NCBI GenBank assembly: GCA_026390115.1
Contig: JAPLGO010000038.1
Coordinates: forward strand, 248,001-312,000
Origin: Campylobacterales bacterium
GTDB taxonomy: Bacteria; Campylobacterota; Campylobacteria; Campylobacterales; Sulfurimonadaceae
Direction of reading: 5' to 3'
DNA: 64,000 bases
Shown here: one piece after another, positions 43,328-53,033 of the stretch
Position numbering within the stretch: the stretch's first letter is position 1
How the letters are laid out: each line of letters starts with the position of its first letter
The notes under the pieces: model-generated
Told to the model about the DNA's origin: nothing
Seen by the model: the letters and a program-made list of their open reading frames with translations, nothing else
The model's database searches: none
Translations under genes and position numbers: made by a program

Positions 43328-44083
43328 CTACTTTTTAGCCTTTTTTATCATTTCATACGCCTGATTTATCTCTTGTGTTTTTTCAGTCGCCTCTTTCATG
43401 TAATTATCACTTTTGTCCTGAGACTTTATGATGTCCGGATGATACTGCTTAACAAGGTTTCTATATGCTTTTTTAATAGTGTCCATATCATCACTCTCTC
43501 TAACGCCCAGAATCTTATAAGCATCCGTTATATTGGCTTTTGGATGGATATTCTTAATCATCTGCTCAAACTGCTCAAAAATTGCATGGTAGGCACTTGG
43601 GTCAAAATTAAAAGCTTCCGCAATAGTCTGCAGAACTTCGTCCTCATTTTTACTGACTTCACCGTCAACAAATGCGAGTTGGATTAAGAACCCCATGAAT
43701 TGCTGCTGTTTTGCTCTGTCTCTTCTGATAGCGTTACCTAAAGTTTGTGCCATTTCTTGAAGATTGTCGTATCTCTCTTTTTGTTCGCTGAATATCTCTT
43801 TTAAAATATCTTTTGTCTTTTGCGGTTCTGGAAAAACAGCAGAGATATCGTCAAACATTATGCCGATGAGTTCAGCTTCAAGTACATCGACTTTGCCGTC
43901 GGCTTTTGCCACTTTTGCCACAAGAGCCACAAAAAGACCAAGCTCACTTCGCATTAAAGACTCTTTTGTAATGCTCATATTTTTAAAAGCCTCTTTTGAA
44001 TATTCACTTGTATAGGTAGAATAACTCTTATATATCCAGTAAAAAACTCCGCCTAGAATTGCAAATAAAATTATATTGCCCAT
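43328..44083 (-). CDS. Membrane-anchored DnaJ-domain co-chaperone (DjlA-like)
   Basis: The 251 residues have an N-terminal membrane helix ([18 protein letters not shown]), a central TerB-like helical domain ([19 protein letters not shown] then [16 protein letters not shown]) and a C-terminal J domain ([24 protein letters not shown] motif in KQYHPDI). This is the architecture of DjlA, a co-chaperone for DnaK. The HPD tripeptide is intact, so it should stimulate DnaK ATPase. It is divergent from an EamA transporter gene. Confidence 0.88.
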   Translation of the reverse strand: MGNIILFAILGGVFYWIYKSYSTYTSEYSKEAFKNMSITKESLMRSELGLFVALVAKVAKADGKVDVLEAELIGIMFDDISAVFPEPQKTKDILKEIFSEQKERYDNLQEMAQTLGNAIRRDRAKQQQFMGFLIQLAFVDGEVSKNEDEVLQTIAEAFNFDPSAYHAIFEQFEQMIKNIHPKANITDAYKILGVRESDDMDTIKKAYRNLVKQYHPDIIKSQDKSDNYMKEATEKTQEINQAYEMIKKAKK

Positions 44084-44126
44084 ATAAAATCCTTATTTTT
44101 TTGAGATTATACAACACTAAAATGAA

Positions 44127-44136
44127 TGGGTATAAT
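44127..44136 (+). promoter_or_regulatory. -10 promoter of the EamA gene (leaderless candidate)
   Basis: TGGGTATAAT ends 7 bases before the ATG at 44144. No Shine-Dalgarno sequence lies between (TACACCC). The TG is one base further from the hexamer than in a standard extended -10 box. Confidence 0.55.
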
Positions 44137-44143
44137 TACACCC

Positions 44144-45031
44144 ATGAAACAGATAAAACAACTCAACCTTGGCGTAAAATATATGCTGATCTCCTCCTTT
44201 TTGTTTGCACTAATGGGTGCTTTTGCGAAGCTTTCGAGTGAGCATATGAGTTCTTTGGAAGTTGTTTTTTTTAGAAATATTTTTGGAGTGGTTATTATCG
44301 GTTTTGCCATCTGGAAGTCGCCTTTGAGAAATCTCGGCGGAAAGCCGTTTTTACTTTTTTTTAGAGGATTTATGGGGTTTATTTCGCTTCTTGCCTACTT
44401 CTATAACATTGCACATATCAGCCTTGGCGATGCTGTGACCTACTCAAAAACTGCACCTATTTTTACGGCAATTTTTGCGTGGCTCTTTTTAAAAGAGAAA
44501 CTTACACTGAACTCTTGGTTTGCAATTTTAGTAGGTTTTGGAGGGATACTTCTCATTACTCAGCCGAGCGGAATTGGATTTTCAAAATATGATATTTTAG
44601 GCATTTTCAGCGGAATCGGTGCGGCACTTGCATACACTTCTGTCAGAGAGCTAAAAAACTATTATGATATCAGAGCTATTGTTATGTCATTCATGTTGAC
44701 AGGCACGGTTGCACCTTTTTTTTTGCTTCTTATTTCCCCCTATTTTCAGATACCGGAACTTGACTTTATGCTGGGTGAGTTTATTATGCCTGAGGGAATT
44801 GTCTGGCTATATGTTGCTGGAATGGGCATTTTGGCGACACTTTCCCAGTACTACATGACAAAAGCGTATGGCGAAACAAAGGCAGGAATAGTCGGTGCTG
44901 TGAGTTACACAAATATAGTATTTGCGATTATTGTCGGTCTTTTTTTAGGCGATTCACTTCCTACTTTTGTTACCACATGCGGAATTGTTTTGATTGTTTT
45001 TGCGGGGATAATCGTAGCAAAGCAGAAATAA
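44144..45031 (+). CDS. EamA/DMT-family transporter
   Basis: The 295 residues form ten predicted membrane helices in two EamA repeats, the drug/metabolite transporter fold. Features are GAFAKLSSEHMSSLEVVFFRN at the start, AYFYNIAHISLGDAVTYSKTAP, FAWLFLKEKLT, and in the second half ATLSQYYMTKAYGETKAG. Substrates cannot be told from the sequence. I choose the ATG at 44144 over 44126 because the promoter hexamer ends between them. It is probably leaderless. Confidence 0.85.
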   Translation: MKQIKQLNLGVKYMLISSFLFALMGAFAKLSSEHMSSLEVVFFRNIFGVVIIGFAIWKSPLRNLGGKPFLLFFRGFMGFISLLAYFYNIAHISLGDAVTYSKTAPIFTAIFAWLFLKEKLTLNSWFAILVGFGGILLITQPSGIGFSKYDILGIFSGIGAALAYTSVRELKNYYDIRAIVMSFMLTGTVAPFFLLLISPYFQIPELDFMLGEFIMPEGIVWLYVAGMGILATLSQYYMTKAYGETKAGIVGAVSYTNIVFAIIVGLFLGDSLPTFVTTCGIVLIVFAGIIVAKQK

Positions 45032-45056
45032 AATAACCTTTGTTTAAAGCCAACAT

Positions 45057-45064
45057 GCTATAAT
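45057..45064 (+). promoter_or_regulatory. Extended -10 promoter of kdsA
   Basis: TGCTATAAT (45056-45064) matches the extended -10 consensus. It lies 29 bases before the kdsA ATG, with AAGGT as ribosome binding site between, so this gene has a normal leader, unlike alr or the EamA gene. It probably drives kdsA-ribH-nusB. Confidence 0.5.
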
Positions 45065-45093
45065 CATTTTCTATTTTTTAGCAAGGTAAAAAG

Positions 45094-45885
45094 ATGATAC
45101 TACTTGCAGGTCCCTGCGTTATTGAGAGTGAAGAGAATATATTTAAAATCGCTAAATCCTTAGAAATTTATCAGAATGACCCTACTATTGATTTTTATTT
45201 CAAATCAAGTTTTGATAAAGCAAACCGAACATCGCTTGAAAGTTTTCGCGGTTTAGGACTTGAAGAAGGGCTGAGAATTTTAGAAAAAGTAAAAAATGAT
45301 TTTGGCTATAAAGTGGTTACGGATGTGCATGAATCGCATCAGGTTGGGGCTGTTGCCGAGGTTGTGGATATGCTTCAGATTCCTGCGTTTTTGTGCCGTC
45401 AGACAGATTTACTTGTGGCATGTGCAAAAACCACAAAAGAGGTAAATATCAAAAAAGGGCAGTTTATAAATCCGCCTGACATGCGATACTCGGTTGCAAA
45501 AATTCTACAAACGCGCGGATGTGATGAAGTAAATTATGAAAACTCTAAAAAGCATGGAGTTTTTCTGTGCGAGAGAGGCTCCTCTTTCGGCTATGGGAAT
45601 ATAGTTGTTGACATGCGCTCTCTTGTAATTATGAGAGAGTTCGCACCTACTATTTTTGATGCGACACACTCAGTTCAAATGCCCGGAGCTTTGGGCGGAA
45701 AAACGGGCGGAGACAGCTCGATGGTTCCATATCTGGCAAGTGCCGCTGCGGCTGTCGGAGTGGATGGTTTCTTTTTTGAAACACATTTTGACCCAAGTGT
45801 AGCTTTAAGTGATGGACCGAATATGATAAAACTTGATGAGCTAGAGGCTTTGATAGCAAAAATAAAAAAAATTCAAAATATATAA
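45094..45885 (+). CDS. kdsA: 3-deoxy-8-phosphooctulonate synthase
   Basis: KdsA makes KDO-8-phosphate from arabinose-5-phosphate and PEP for lipopolysaccharide. The 263 residues have [54 protein letters not shown] and [14 protein letters not shown]. The Cys in AGPCVIE marks a possible metal-dependent form as found in this phylum. It heads the kdsA-ribH-nusB operon; spacing to ribH is 10 bases. Confidence 0.95.
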   Translation: MILLAGPCVIESEENIFKIAKSLEIYQNDPTIDFYFKSSFDKANRTSLESFRGLGLEEGLRILEKVKNDFGYKVVTDVHESHQVGAVAEVVDMLQIPAFLCRQTDLLVACAKTTKEVNIKKGQFINPPDMRYSVAKILQTRGCDEVNYENSKKHGVFLCERGSSFGYGNIVVDMRSLVIMREFAPTIFDATHSVQMPGALGGKTGGDSSMVPYLASAAAAVGVDGFFFETHFDPSVALSDGPNMIKLDELEALIAKIKKIQNI

Positions 45886-45895
45886 AGGAAGATAA

Positions 45896-46366
45896 ATGAA
45901 GTTAATAGAAGGCAAATTAAAAGTAATCAACGGCAAAAAAATCGCTATTGTAAGTACAAGATGGAACCATTTTATAGTGGACAGATTAGTTGAGGGTGCA
46001 AAAGATGCATTTTCTCGCCATGGCGGAAATGAAGAGGATATTGTTCATGTTTTAGCACCTGGGGCATTTGAACTTCCTATGGTTATCGATCAGCTTCTTG
46101 TAAGCGGCAAATATGACGGAATTTGTGCTTTGGGAGCAGTTATCCGCGGCTCAACTCCGCACTTTGATTATGTTTCGGCTGAGGCTACTAAGGGCATCTC
46201 AATGATGAGTCTTAAGTATCAAAAACCCGTCTCTTTTGGACTTTTAACAACGGACACAATTGAGCAGGCAATTGAGAGAGCCGGAACAAAAGCCGGAAAC
46301 AAAGGTTTTGAAGCGATGACGGTTGTAATAGAGATGTTAGACCTTTACGAAGCGATAGGAGCATAA
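45896..46366 (+). CDS. ribH: 6,7-dimethyl-8-ribityllumazine synthase
   Basis: RibH forms lumazine from the ribityl-aminouracil and dihydroxybutanone phosphate in riboflavin synthesis. The 156 residues contain [45 protein letters not shown] and [24 protein letters not shown], the standard active-site blocks. AAGGA lies before the ATG. nusB follows after one base. Confidence 0.96.
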   Translation: MKLIEGKLKVINGKKIAIVSTRWNHFIVDRLVEGAKDAFSRHGGNEEDIVHVLAPGAFELPMVIDQLLVSGKYDGICALGAVIRGSTPHFDYVSAEATKGISMMSLKYQKPVSFGLLTTDTIEQAIERAGTKAGNKGFEAMTVVIEMLDLYEAIGA

Positions 46367-46367
46367 T

Positions 46368-46772
46368 TTGGCGACAAGACAACAAGCCAGAATGGCAGTG
46401 GTAAGCCTTCTATATGCCTTTGATTTGGGGAATGGGAATCTTGCCGAGCATACAGATGAGATTTTAGAAGAGAAAAAAATCCGTAATAAACAGAAAGATT
46501 TTGCACTAGAACTCTATGAGGGCGTTTTAAAAAACATTGAACCGGTAGACAAGGCGATTATTGAGCACCTTAAAGAGTGGGATTTTGAGAGACTTGGAGC
46601 TATCGAGAGAGCAACTCTTAGACTTGCATGTTATGAGATACTTTTTGGCGAACTTGATTCTGCGGTTGTAATAAATGAGGCAGTTGAGATAACAAAAGCT
46701 TTTGGAACTGAACAGTCTCCAAAGTTTATAAATGGTGTGTTAGACGCAATTTCAAGAGACAAACAAGCCTAG
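46368..46772 (+). CDS. nusB: Transcription antitermination factor NusB
   Basis: NusB binds boxA RNA with NusE to keep rRNA transcription processive. The 134 residues have RQQARMAVVSLLYAFDLG at the N-terminus, LYEGVLKNI and the C-terminal VVINEAVEITKAFGTEQSPKFINGVLD. It starts with TTG, with AGGAG about 8 bases upstream. The order ribH-nusB is widely conserved. Confidence 0.95.
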   Translation: MATRQQARMAVVSLLYAFDLGNGNLAEHTDEILEEKKIRNKQKDFALELYEGVLKNIEPVDKAIIEHLKEWDFERLGAIERATLRLACYEILFGELDSAVVINEAVEITKAFGTEQSPKFINGVLDAISRDKQA

Positions 46773-46775
46773 TAG

Positions 46776-48818
46776 ATGATAAAAATACTCCTATTATTTC
46801 TGTTTTTGACTCAGATGCTCTTTGGTGCAAATGAGTGTTTGAGTTGCCACAAAGAGACAGAAAAAATTCGTGATGCATCTTCGGGCATGATGAAAGCTAT
46901 TTTAGAGCTCTCAGAAAAAGCCGGACATGGCGGAAATGACTGCATCGTTTGTCATGGCGGTACTCCAAATACCAAAAAGAAAAATAAGGCGCATGAGGGA
47001 ACTGTTGAATATTTTAAAAATAATAGAGGTCCAAAAGGATTTTATCCTTCTCCTTCAACAGTATCGGTAAACAAAAATACATGCGGAGTGTGTCACGAAA
47101 ATCAGGTGGCATCTCAGCCGAACTCTCTTATGATGAATAATCAAGAAAAAATTGGGGAAACACTCAAAAGCTTCGGAACAAAAAACAGCACTGCAGTGGG
47201 ATTGCATAAAACGCAAAATCCTGATGATGCGCATAAGCGGCTCGGAAGCGAGGCGTATCAAAAATATATGCAAAGTCTCCAAACTTTGGAGCCACATGCA
47301 TTTGTTAAAGAGCTAAGCAAGCTTCCGTCTGCTCCAACCGCTAAAGCTGTTAAGGAAGAGCCTTCATTGGCAGCATTTGCATATCTGAATCAAGACAAAT
47401 CCAGTAAAGAGATGGGGTGCGCATCATGTCACATTCCCCATACAAATGATGGAAAACTTGTCCACTCCATACAATCCTCAAGAGAAGCCAAAGTCAAAGT
47501 AGATGGGAAAGAGTATTCAGGAATTCCAGTTGAGACATGTGCTGCTTGTCATAAGCGAGAGAAAAGTATCGGCACCTCCTATCAAGGTTTGATAGAAAAA
47601 GAGAACTCCTCCCCAAAAAAATATATTCATATGCAAGAGGATGTTCACTTTTTAAAAGGGATGCTGTGTCAGGATTGCCACACCTCAAATGATCTGCATG
47701 GGGATGGTTTTTTAAACGGAACCAGTGCAACTGCGGTTGAGATAGAGTGTCAGGATTGTCATGGAACAATAACCTCTTATCCATGGGAGTTGCCTCTTGG
47801 ATACAGTGATGAGTTTAATGCAACTGCTGCAAAAGGCAAAGCAAGAGGAACAGTAACAACCGTAGCAGAGTACCTAAAGCAGGGGAATGTAGGAGAGGCA
47901 AAAGAGGGCTACCTTGTTAGTGCGAGAGGAAACCCACTTCCGCATGCCCTAAGAGACGGCGATAAAATAATAATACAGTTGGCAAACGGCAGCGATATAG
48001 AACTTCAGCCTCTGAAAAAACTAAAAAAAGATAAAAAATTATCTCAAAAAGCAATTTTAGCTATGGAGAACATAGCTGCCCATACCGATAAGATGGAGTG
48101 TTACACCTGTCATGCGAGTTGGGCTCTGCAAGTTTATGATAATCATATAGAAATTGATTATTCTAAAAAGAGTTCAATGGATGCAAAGGTGATAGAGAGC
48201 CATTCTTTCATGCGATGGGAAGAACCGGCACTTATTCAAAACCCAGAGGGAAGAGTAGCTCCAAGTATTCCAAAATATCAGTCAAGGGTAACCGTTGTTG
48301 GAGAAGATTCAAATACATTGTTATACAAAACCCTACATGTAAATGATTTAAATACAACCCCGATTCAACCGCACAGTGTGCAAAAAGAGGCGAGAAGCTG
48401 TGAGAGTTGTCACACAACCCCGAAAGCTATGGGAATGGGAATAAGCGGGTTAAGAGTAAAGAAAAATGTAGCAGACTCTTTTGATGAGAACAGAATTCAA
48501 AAAGAAGAGTTTAAACTTTTAGCGCCTCTCTCCGAGGCACAGCTGAATAAGCTCGATAGAAGCGGTGTTTGTCTTTCTTGCCACCTTAATATTCCAAAAG
48601 GAAATTTAGCAACTTCTACTATCTCTCACATGCGAGAGATGGCAGAGGTGAAAATAGACAAAAATACGCACAACGAGATTGTAAGCAATACAATAAATAT
48701 CAGTGCTTGGACGCAGTTTATAGGTGCAATTTTTGTAGGAGTGCTTATTATGCTTGGAATTTATATAGCTTTTATTAAAAAACAACCAATTAATCCAAGA
48801 AATGAGGGATGGAAATAG
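46776..48818 (+). CDS. Decaheme c-type cytochrome, membrane-anchored
   Basis: The 680 residues have a signal peptide (to about residue 18), ten CXXCH heme sites (CLSCH, CIVCH, CGVCH, CASCH, CAACH, CQDCH, CQDCH, CYTCH, CESCH, CLSCH) and a C-terminal membrane helix (FIGAIFVGVLIMLGIYIAF). It should be a periplasmic electron carrier or reductase facing the quinone pool. Unlike NrfA there is no CXXCK site, and I cannot match it to hydroxylamine oxidoreductase, which has eight sites. Its substrate is unknown. It follows nusB by 3 bases and precedes mqnC by 6, so all three may share a transcript. Confidence 0.85.
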   Translation: MIKILLLFLFLTQMLFGANECLSCHKETEKIRDASSGMMKAILELSEKAGHGGNDCIVCHGGTPNTKKKNKAHEGTVEYFKNNRGPKGFYPSPSTVSVNKNTCGVCHENQVASQPNSLMMNNQEKIGETLKSFGTKNSTAVGLHKTQNPDDAHKRLGSEAYQKYMQSLQTLEPHAFVKELSKLPSAPTAKAVKEEPSLAAFAYLNQDKSSKEMGCASCHIPHTNDGKLVHSIQSSREAKVKVDGKEYSGIPVETCAACHKREKSIGTSYQGLIEKENSSPKKYIHMQEDVHFLKGMLCQDCHTSNDLHGDGFLNGTSATAVEIECQDCHGTITSYPWELPLGYSDEFNATAAKGKARGTVTTVAEYLKQGNVGEAKEGYLVSARGNPLPHALRDGDKIIIQLANGSDIELQPLKKLKKDKKLSQKAILAMENIAAHTDKMECYTCHASWALQVYDNHIEIDYSKKSSMDAKVIESHSFMRWEEPALIQNPEGRVAPSIPKYQSRVTVVGEDSNTLLYKTLHVNDLNTTPIQPHSVQKEARSCESCHTTPKAMGMGISGLRVKKNVADSFDENRIQKEEFKLLAPLSEAQLNKLDRSGVCLSCHLNIPKGNLATSTISHMREMAEVKIDKNTHNEIVSNTINISAWTQFIGAIFVGVLIMLGIYIAFIKKQPINPRNEGWK

Positions 48819-48824
48819 TTAGAG

Positions 48825-49874
48825 ATGAAAAGATTAATAAAAGAAGAAGCACTATCCCTTATAAAAAATGGTGACTTAAAAGAGTTAGGGCGCATGGCAA
48901 GTGCAAGAAAAAAAGAGCTCCATCCGGATGGCATTACCACTTTTGTGGTTGACAGAAATATCAACTACACAAATATTTGCTGGGTTGACTGCAAATTTTG
49001 CGCCTTTTACAGACATGAGAAGGATGCGGATGCTTATGTTCTCACCTACGAAGAGATTGATGTAAAGATAGATGAACTCTTAGAAATCGGCGGAACACAG
49101 ATACTTTTTCAGGGAGGAGTCCATCCTAAGCTGCAAATTGAGTGGTACGAGGAGTTGGTGGAGCATATCCATACAAAATATCCGCAAATCACTATTCATG
49201 GCTTCTCTTCCATCGAGATAGATTTTATTGCCAAAGTGTCACGCATAAGTGTTGAAGAAGTCTTAATTCGTCTCAAAAATAAAGGTCTTGCTTCTATTCC
49301 GGGAGCCGGAGCGGAGATACTCTCTGACAAAGTTCGAGATATTATCGCACCCAAAAAGATTGATTCAGAGGTATGGGTGGACATTCATAGAAAGGCGCAT
49401 AAGCTGGATATAAAATCAACGGCGACAATGATGTACGGAACCGTTGAGAGAGATGAGGATATAATAGAACATTTGGACATGGTGCGAAAACTTCAAGATG
49501 AAACGGGCGGTTTCAGAGCATTCATCATGTGGAGTTTTCAGGGAAAAAATACAGAGCTGTTAAGGCTTATTCCAGAGATGGAAAAGCCTTCTTCAAACCG
49601 ATACTTAAGACTTTTGGCAGTTGCAAGACTCTATCTTGACAATGTGCCTAATATTCAGAGTTCATGGGTGACGCAAGGTGCCTATATCGGACAGATGGCA
49701 CTGAAATTCGGAGCGAATGATTTGGGTTCAACCATGATGGAGGAGAATGTGGTCAGCAGTGCAGGAGCAGCGTACACTATGGCAAAAGAGGAAATGGTGC
49801 AGCTCATACGGGATATTGGTGAGACACCTGCGGTCAGAAATACGGCGTATGAGATTTTGGAGAAATTTGAATGA
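48825..49874 (+). CDS. mqnC: Dehypoxanthine futalosine cyclase (MqnC)
   Basis: MqnC is a radical SAM enzyme that closes dehypoxanthine futalosine to a cyclic intermediate in the futalosine route to menaquinone. The 349 residues have RNINYTNICWVDCKFCAFYR, where the C-x3-C-x2-C binds the 4Fe-4S cluster, followed by GGTQILFQGGVHPKLQIEWY and SIPGAGAEIL. In Helicobacter pylori its gene (HP0656) is also directly before an M16 peptidase homologue, as here. The stop overlaps the next start (ATGA). Confidence 0.93.
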   Translation: MKRLIKEEALSLIKNGDLKELGRMASARKKELHPDGITTFVVDRNINYTNICWVDCKFCAFYRHEKDADAYVLTYEEIDVKIDELLEIGGTQILFQGGVHPKLQIEWYEELVEHIHTKYPQITIHGFSSIEIDFIAKVSRISVEEVLIRLKNKGLASIPGAGAEILSDKVRDIIAPKKIDSEVWVDIHRKAHKLDIKSTATMMYGTVERDEDIIEHLDMVRKLQDETGGFRAFIMWSFQGKNTELLRLIPEMEKPSSNRYLRLLAVARLYLDNVPNIQSSWVTQGAYIGQMALKFGANDLGSTMMEENVVSSAGAAYTMAKEEMVQLIRDIGETPAVRNTAYEILEKFE

Positions 49875-51151
49875 AATATATAGTGACACTTTTAATTTTA
49901 GGACAGATACTAATGGCAGCAACGATAGAATATATTGAGACAAATTCCTCAAAAGTACCGGTTGTTTACGAGAGCGATACAAGACTTCCTCTTGTGACAA
50001 TGCAGTTTACATTCACAAACAGCGGAAGCGTGACGGATCTTAAAAAAGCCGGATTGGCACGATTCAGTGCAAAGGTTATGAGCGAGGGCACCAAAACACT
50101 CGGAAGTGCAGCTTTTGCAGAAGCTCTTGAAGCTAAAGCAATACATATCTCTGCTTCAAGCGGAGGTGAGACTTTTGTGATTGAAATGAGTTGTCTCAAA
50201 GAGGAATTTGATGAGGCGCTTCAATATTTTGACTCACTTATAAAAGAGCCGAATTTGAGTGATGAAACTCTAAATAAAGTTAAAACTATGACTTTAGGCT
50301 CTCTTAGTTCAAAAGAGAATGACTTTGATTACGTAGCTTCAAATGAGCTAAAGGCTATTTTATTTAAGGGAACTGTTTTAGGACAACCCTCTTTGGGGAC
50401 GGGAGAGAGTGTAAAAAGCATAGAGCTTAGCGATGTAGAAGAGTTTGTCAAATCGAACCTTGTCAGTAAAAAACTTATAGTAGTTATTGGCGGAGATGTT
50501 GATTTTGAGAGTGCAAAAGCCAAAATAGCAAAAGTGATAGAAGCAATGCCAGAGGGCAACTCAAGCCAAACTGTAAACTACTCTGTTACGAAAGAGCCAA
50601 AAGAGAATATCCTTAAAAAAGAGACAGAACAGGCATACATTTATTTTGGGTCGCCTTATAATATTGAGGAGAATTCCCCAGAGTATTACAAAGCGAGAGT
50701 CGCCACATTTATACTCGGAACCGGCGGATTTGGATCAAGACTTATGGAAGAGATACGGGTAAAAAGAGGACTGGCTTACTCTGCATATGCGAAAATCGAT
50801 GTCAGCAAATCCAGCAGTTATTTTAACGGCTATCTGCAGACAAAGTTGGATGCACTTGAAGTTGCAAAGAAAACAGTCAATGAAGTAATAGCCGATTTTG
50901 TAAAAAATGGCGTTACAAAGGATGAATTGGAGCAGACAAAGAAGTTTTTGCTGGGAAGCGAACCGCTCAGAGTTGAGACCATGAGCCAAAGACTTAACCG
51001 CACTTTTATGGAGTTTTATAAAGGTCAAGAACTTGGTTACTCCCAAAAAGAGTTAGATATGATTAAATCGCTGAAATTAGAAGATTTGAATACATTTATA
51101 AAATCTCATACAGAGATAAACAATTTAAGTTATGCAATAGTCACAAAGTAA
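49871..51151 (+). CDS. M16 family peptidase homologue lacking the zinc motif
   Basis: The 426 residues have a signal peptide (to about residue 17) and two M16 domains. The N-terminal segment where HxxEH is expected reads GLARFSAKVMSEGT, so both zinc-binding histidines and the Glu are missing. The C-terminal half keeps the R-x-(Y) element (EEIRVKRGLAYSAYA). It is therefore likely a non-catalytic M16B protein that normally pairs with an active partner. No partner gene is in this window. It is the counterpart of Helicobacter HP0657, coupled to mqnC. Confidence 0.88.
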   Translation: MKYIVTLLILGQILMAATIEYIETNSSKVPVVYESDTRLPLVTMQFTFTNSGSVTDLKKAGLARFSAKVMSEGTKTLGSAAFAEALEAKAIHISASSGGETFVIEMSCLKEEFDEALQYFDSLIKEPNLSDETLNKVKTMTLGSLSSKENDFDYVASNELKAILFKGTVLGQPSLGTGESVKSIELSDVEEFVKSNLVSKKLIVVIGGDVDFESAKAKIAKVIEAMPEGNSSQTVNYSVTKEPKENILKKETEQAYIYFGSPYNIEENSPEYYKARVATFILGTGGFGSRLMEEIRVKRGLAYSAYAKIDVSKSSSYFNGYLQTKLDALEVAKKTVNEVIADFVKNGVTKDELEQTKKFLLGSEPLRVETMSQRLNRTFMEFYKGQELGYSQKELDMIKSLKLEDLNTFIKSHTEINNLSYAIVTK

Positions 51152-51221
51152 TTATTGCAATTTGTCATCTTTTGAACATTTGTTTTTTAAATAATGTAGT
51201 ATGTGATACTAAGGAATTAAA

Positions 51222-53033
51222 ATGAATCTCACAAAAGAGCGAGAGCTAAAGTTTAAAAAATTGGGCATTCACAGCTGGTGTGAACTTGCCTTACTCGTTC
51301 CACATGCTTATGAAGATTTCAGGCTTCATAGTCAACTTCAAAACGGTATGCCGCAACTTATAGATGCTACCGTTGAGTCTGTGCACCGCTCTGCTAACTC
51401 CATTCAAATAACTTTTTTTGCACACAATTTCGGGTACTCTGTGACCGGTGTACTTTTCCGTCCAAAGCCCTATATGCTCCATCAGTTTAAGGTAGGGGAG
51501 AGAGACTGTTACTATGGCATGGTTGAGTGCAAAATGGGGCAATGCACAATAGCAATGCCTAAAAAAATAAGTGCTGTCGGTGCGATAACTCCAAAGTATA
51601 AATCAGCTCTGAGAAGCGATGTGATGCAGCGTTTTGTGCAAAATAATCTTACAAAAGAGAAGTTACTAGGTGAGGGTTTAGGTGAAAAAGTAATTGATGA
51701 AGTTCTGAAACTTCATTTTCCGACAGAGGAAATTTTACTCCGCAGAGAGCTCTCGCAAGAGGCTATAAATACCCTAAAGCATCTGGAACTCTTTGCATAT
51801 ATGAAACTCTTAGCAGGTAAAAGAAGATATTTTGATGCCATGGCATGTATAACCGAAAGAGGAAATAAGAGTTATGAAGATTGGGCAGGCACACTTCCAT
51901 TCAAGCTCACGAACGAGCAGGTTAAGGCAATAGAAGATATAAAAAATGATTTCTCTAAAAACATTGCATCAAAGCGAATGGTTGTAGGCGATGTCGGGTG
52001 TGGTAAAACAATGGTTATATTAGCTGCATGCATAATGATGTTGCCACACCGCTCAATCCTTATGGCACCGACAACCATTCTTGCAAATCAGCTCTTTGAG
52101 GAGGCTTGCAAATTTATTCCTCAAGCCAAAACAATATTAGTAACCAATAAAACCAAAAAAGTAAATTTAGAAGAGTTTGATTTTATTATAGGAACACATG
52201 CATTGCTTTACAGAGAACTTCCAACAGCCGCACTTGTTATGGTGGATGAACAGCACCGCTTTGGAACGCAGCAGCGAAACATGTTGGAGAAGCTGGTGAG
52301 TAGTGGAAATAAAAAGCCCCATTTCTTGCAGTTCAGTGCAACTCCGATTCCAAGAACACAAGCCATGATTGAGACTGCGCACATTGATGTCAGCCTCATC
52401 ACGACAACACCTTTTGAAAAAAATATTACCAGCAAGGTGATTCACAAGAGCGACTTTAAAGAGTTGCTCTCTCACATAAAAGAGGAGCTGTATAAAAATA
52501 ATCAGGTTTTAATAGTCTATCCTTTGGTTGAGCAAAGTGAATCAATTGAATATCAAAGTATAGAGGAAGCCAGAAGTTATTGGGAGAAAAATTTTGAGAG
52601 TGTCTATGTAACGCATGGAAAGGATAAAGAGAAAGAGGAAGTGCTTTTTGAGTTCCGTGAATCTGGATCAATTTTGATTGCAACAACGGTTGTTGAGGTT
52701 GGTATCTCTTTACCGCGCCTCACCACGGTTGTAATTGTCGGTGCCGAGAGATTGGGCTTATCAACCCTACATCAGCTAAGGGGAAGAGTCAGCAGAACAG
52801 GGTTGAAAGGATACTGTTTTTTATATACAAATCAAGAAAAATCCAAACGATTAGATGAGTTCGTAAACACTTCAAGCGGTTTTGACATAGCCAATATGGA
52901 TCTGAAATACAGAAAAAGCGGCGATCTGCTTAAAGGAACAAACCAGAGCGGAAGTCAGTTTAGATGGGTAGATTTGGCGGAGGACGCAGAGATAGTTCAG
53001 AGCGTAAAAGAGGAATTAAATCTCACTAATTGA
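51222..53033 (+). CDS. recG: ATP-dependent DNA helicase RecG
   Basis: RecG remodels stalled forks and Holliday junctions. The 603 residues are shorter than the usual 690, with a reduced wedge domain, as in Helicobacter RecG. Motor motifs are VGDVGCGKTM (Walker A), MVDEQHRFGTQQR (motif II, DEQH), QFSATPIPRT (motif III), VEVGISLPRLTTVVI and QLRGRVSRTG (motif VI). The ATG has AAGGA upstream. Confidence 0.93.
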   Translation: MNLTKERELKFKKLGIHSWCELALLVPHAYEDFRLHSQLQNGMPQLIDATVESVHRSANSIQITFFAHNFGYSVTGVLFRPKPYMLHQFKVGERDCYYGMVECKMGQCTIAMPKKISAVGAITPKYKSALRSDVMQRFVQNNLTKEKLLGEGLGEKVIDEVLKLHFPTEEILLRRELSQEAINTLKHLELFAYMKLLAGKRRYFDAMACITERGNKSYEDWAGTLPFKLTNEQVKAIEDIKNDFSKNIASKRMVVGDVGCGKTMVILAACIMMLPHRSILMAPTTILANQLFEEACKFIPQAKTILVTNKTKKVNLEEFDFIIGTHALLYRELPTAALVMVDEQHRFGTQQRNMLEKLVSSGNKKPHFLQFSATPIPRTQAMIETAHIDVSLITTTPFEKNITSKVIHKSDFKELLSHIKEELYKNNQVLIVYPLVEQSESIEYQSIEEARSYWEKNFESVYVTHGKDKEKEEVLFEFRESGSILIATTVVEVGISLPRLTTVVIVGAERLGLSTLHQLRGRVSRTGLKGYCFLYTNQEKSKRLDEFVNTSSGFDIANMDLKYRKSGDLLKGTNQSGSQFRWVDLAEDAEIVQSVKEELNLTN

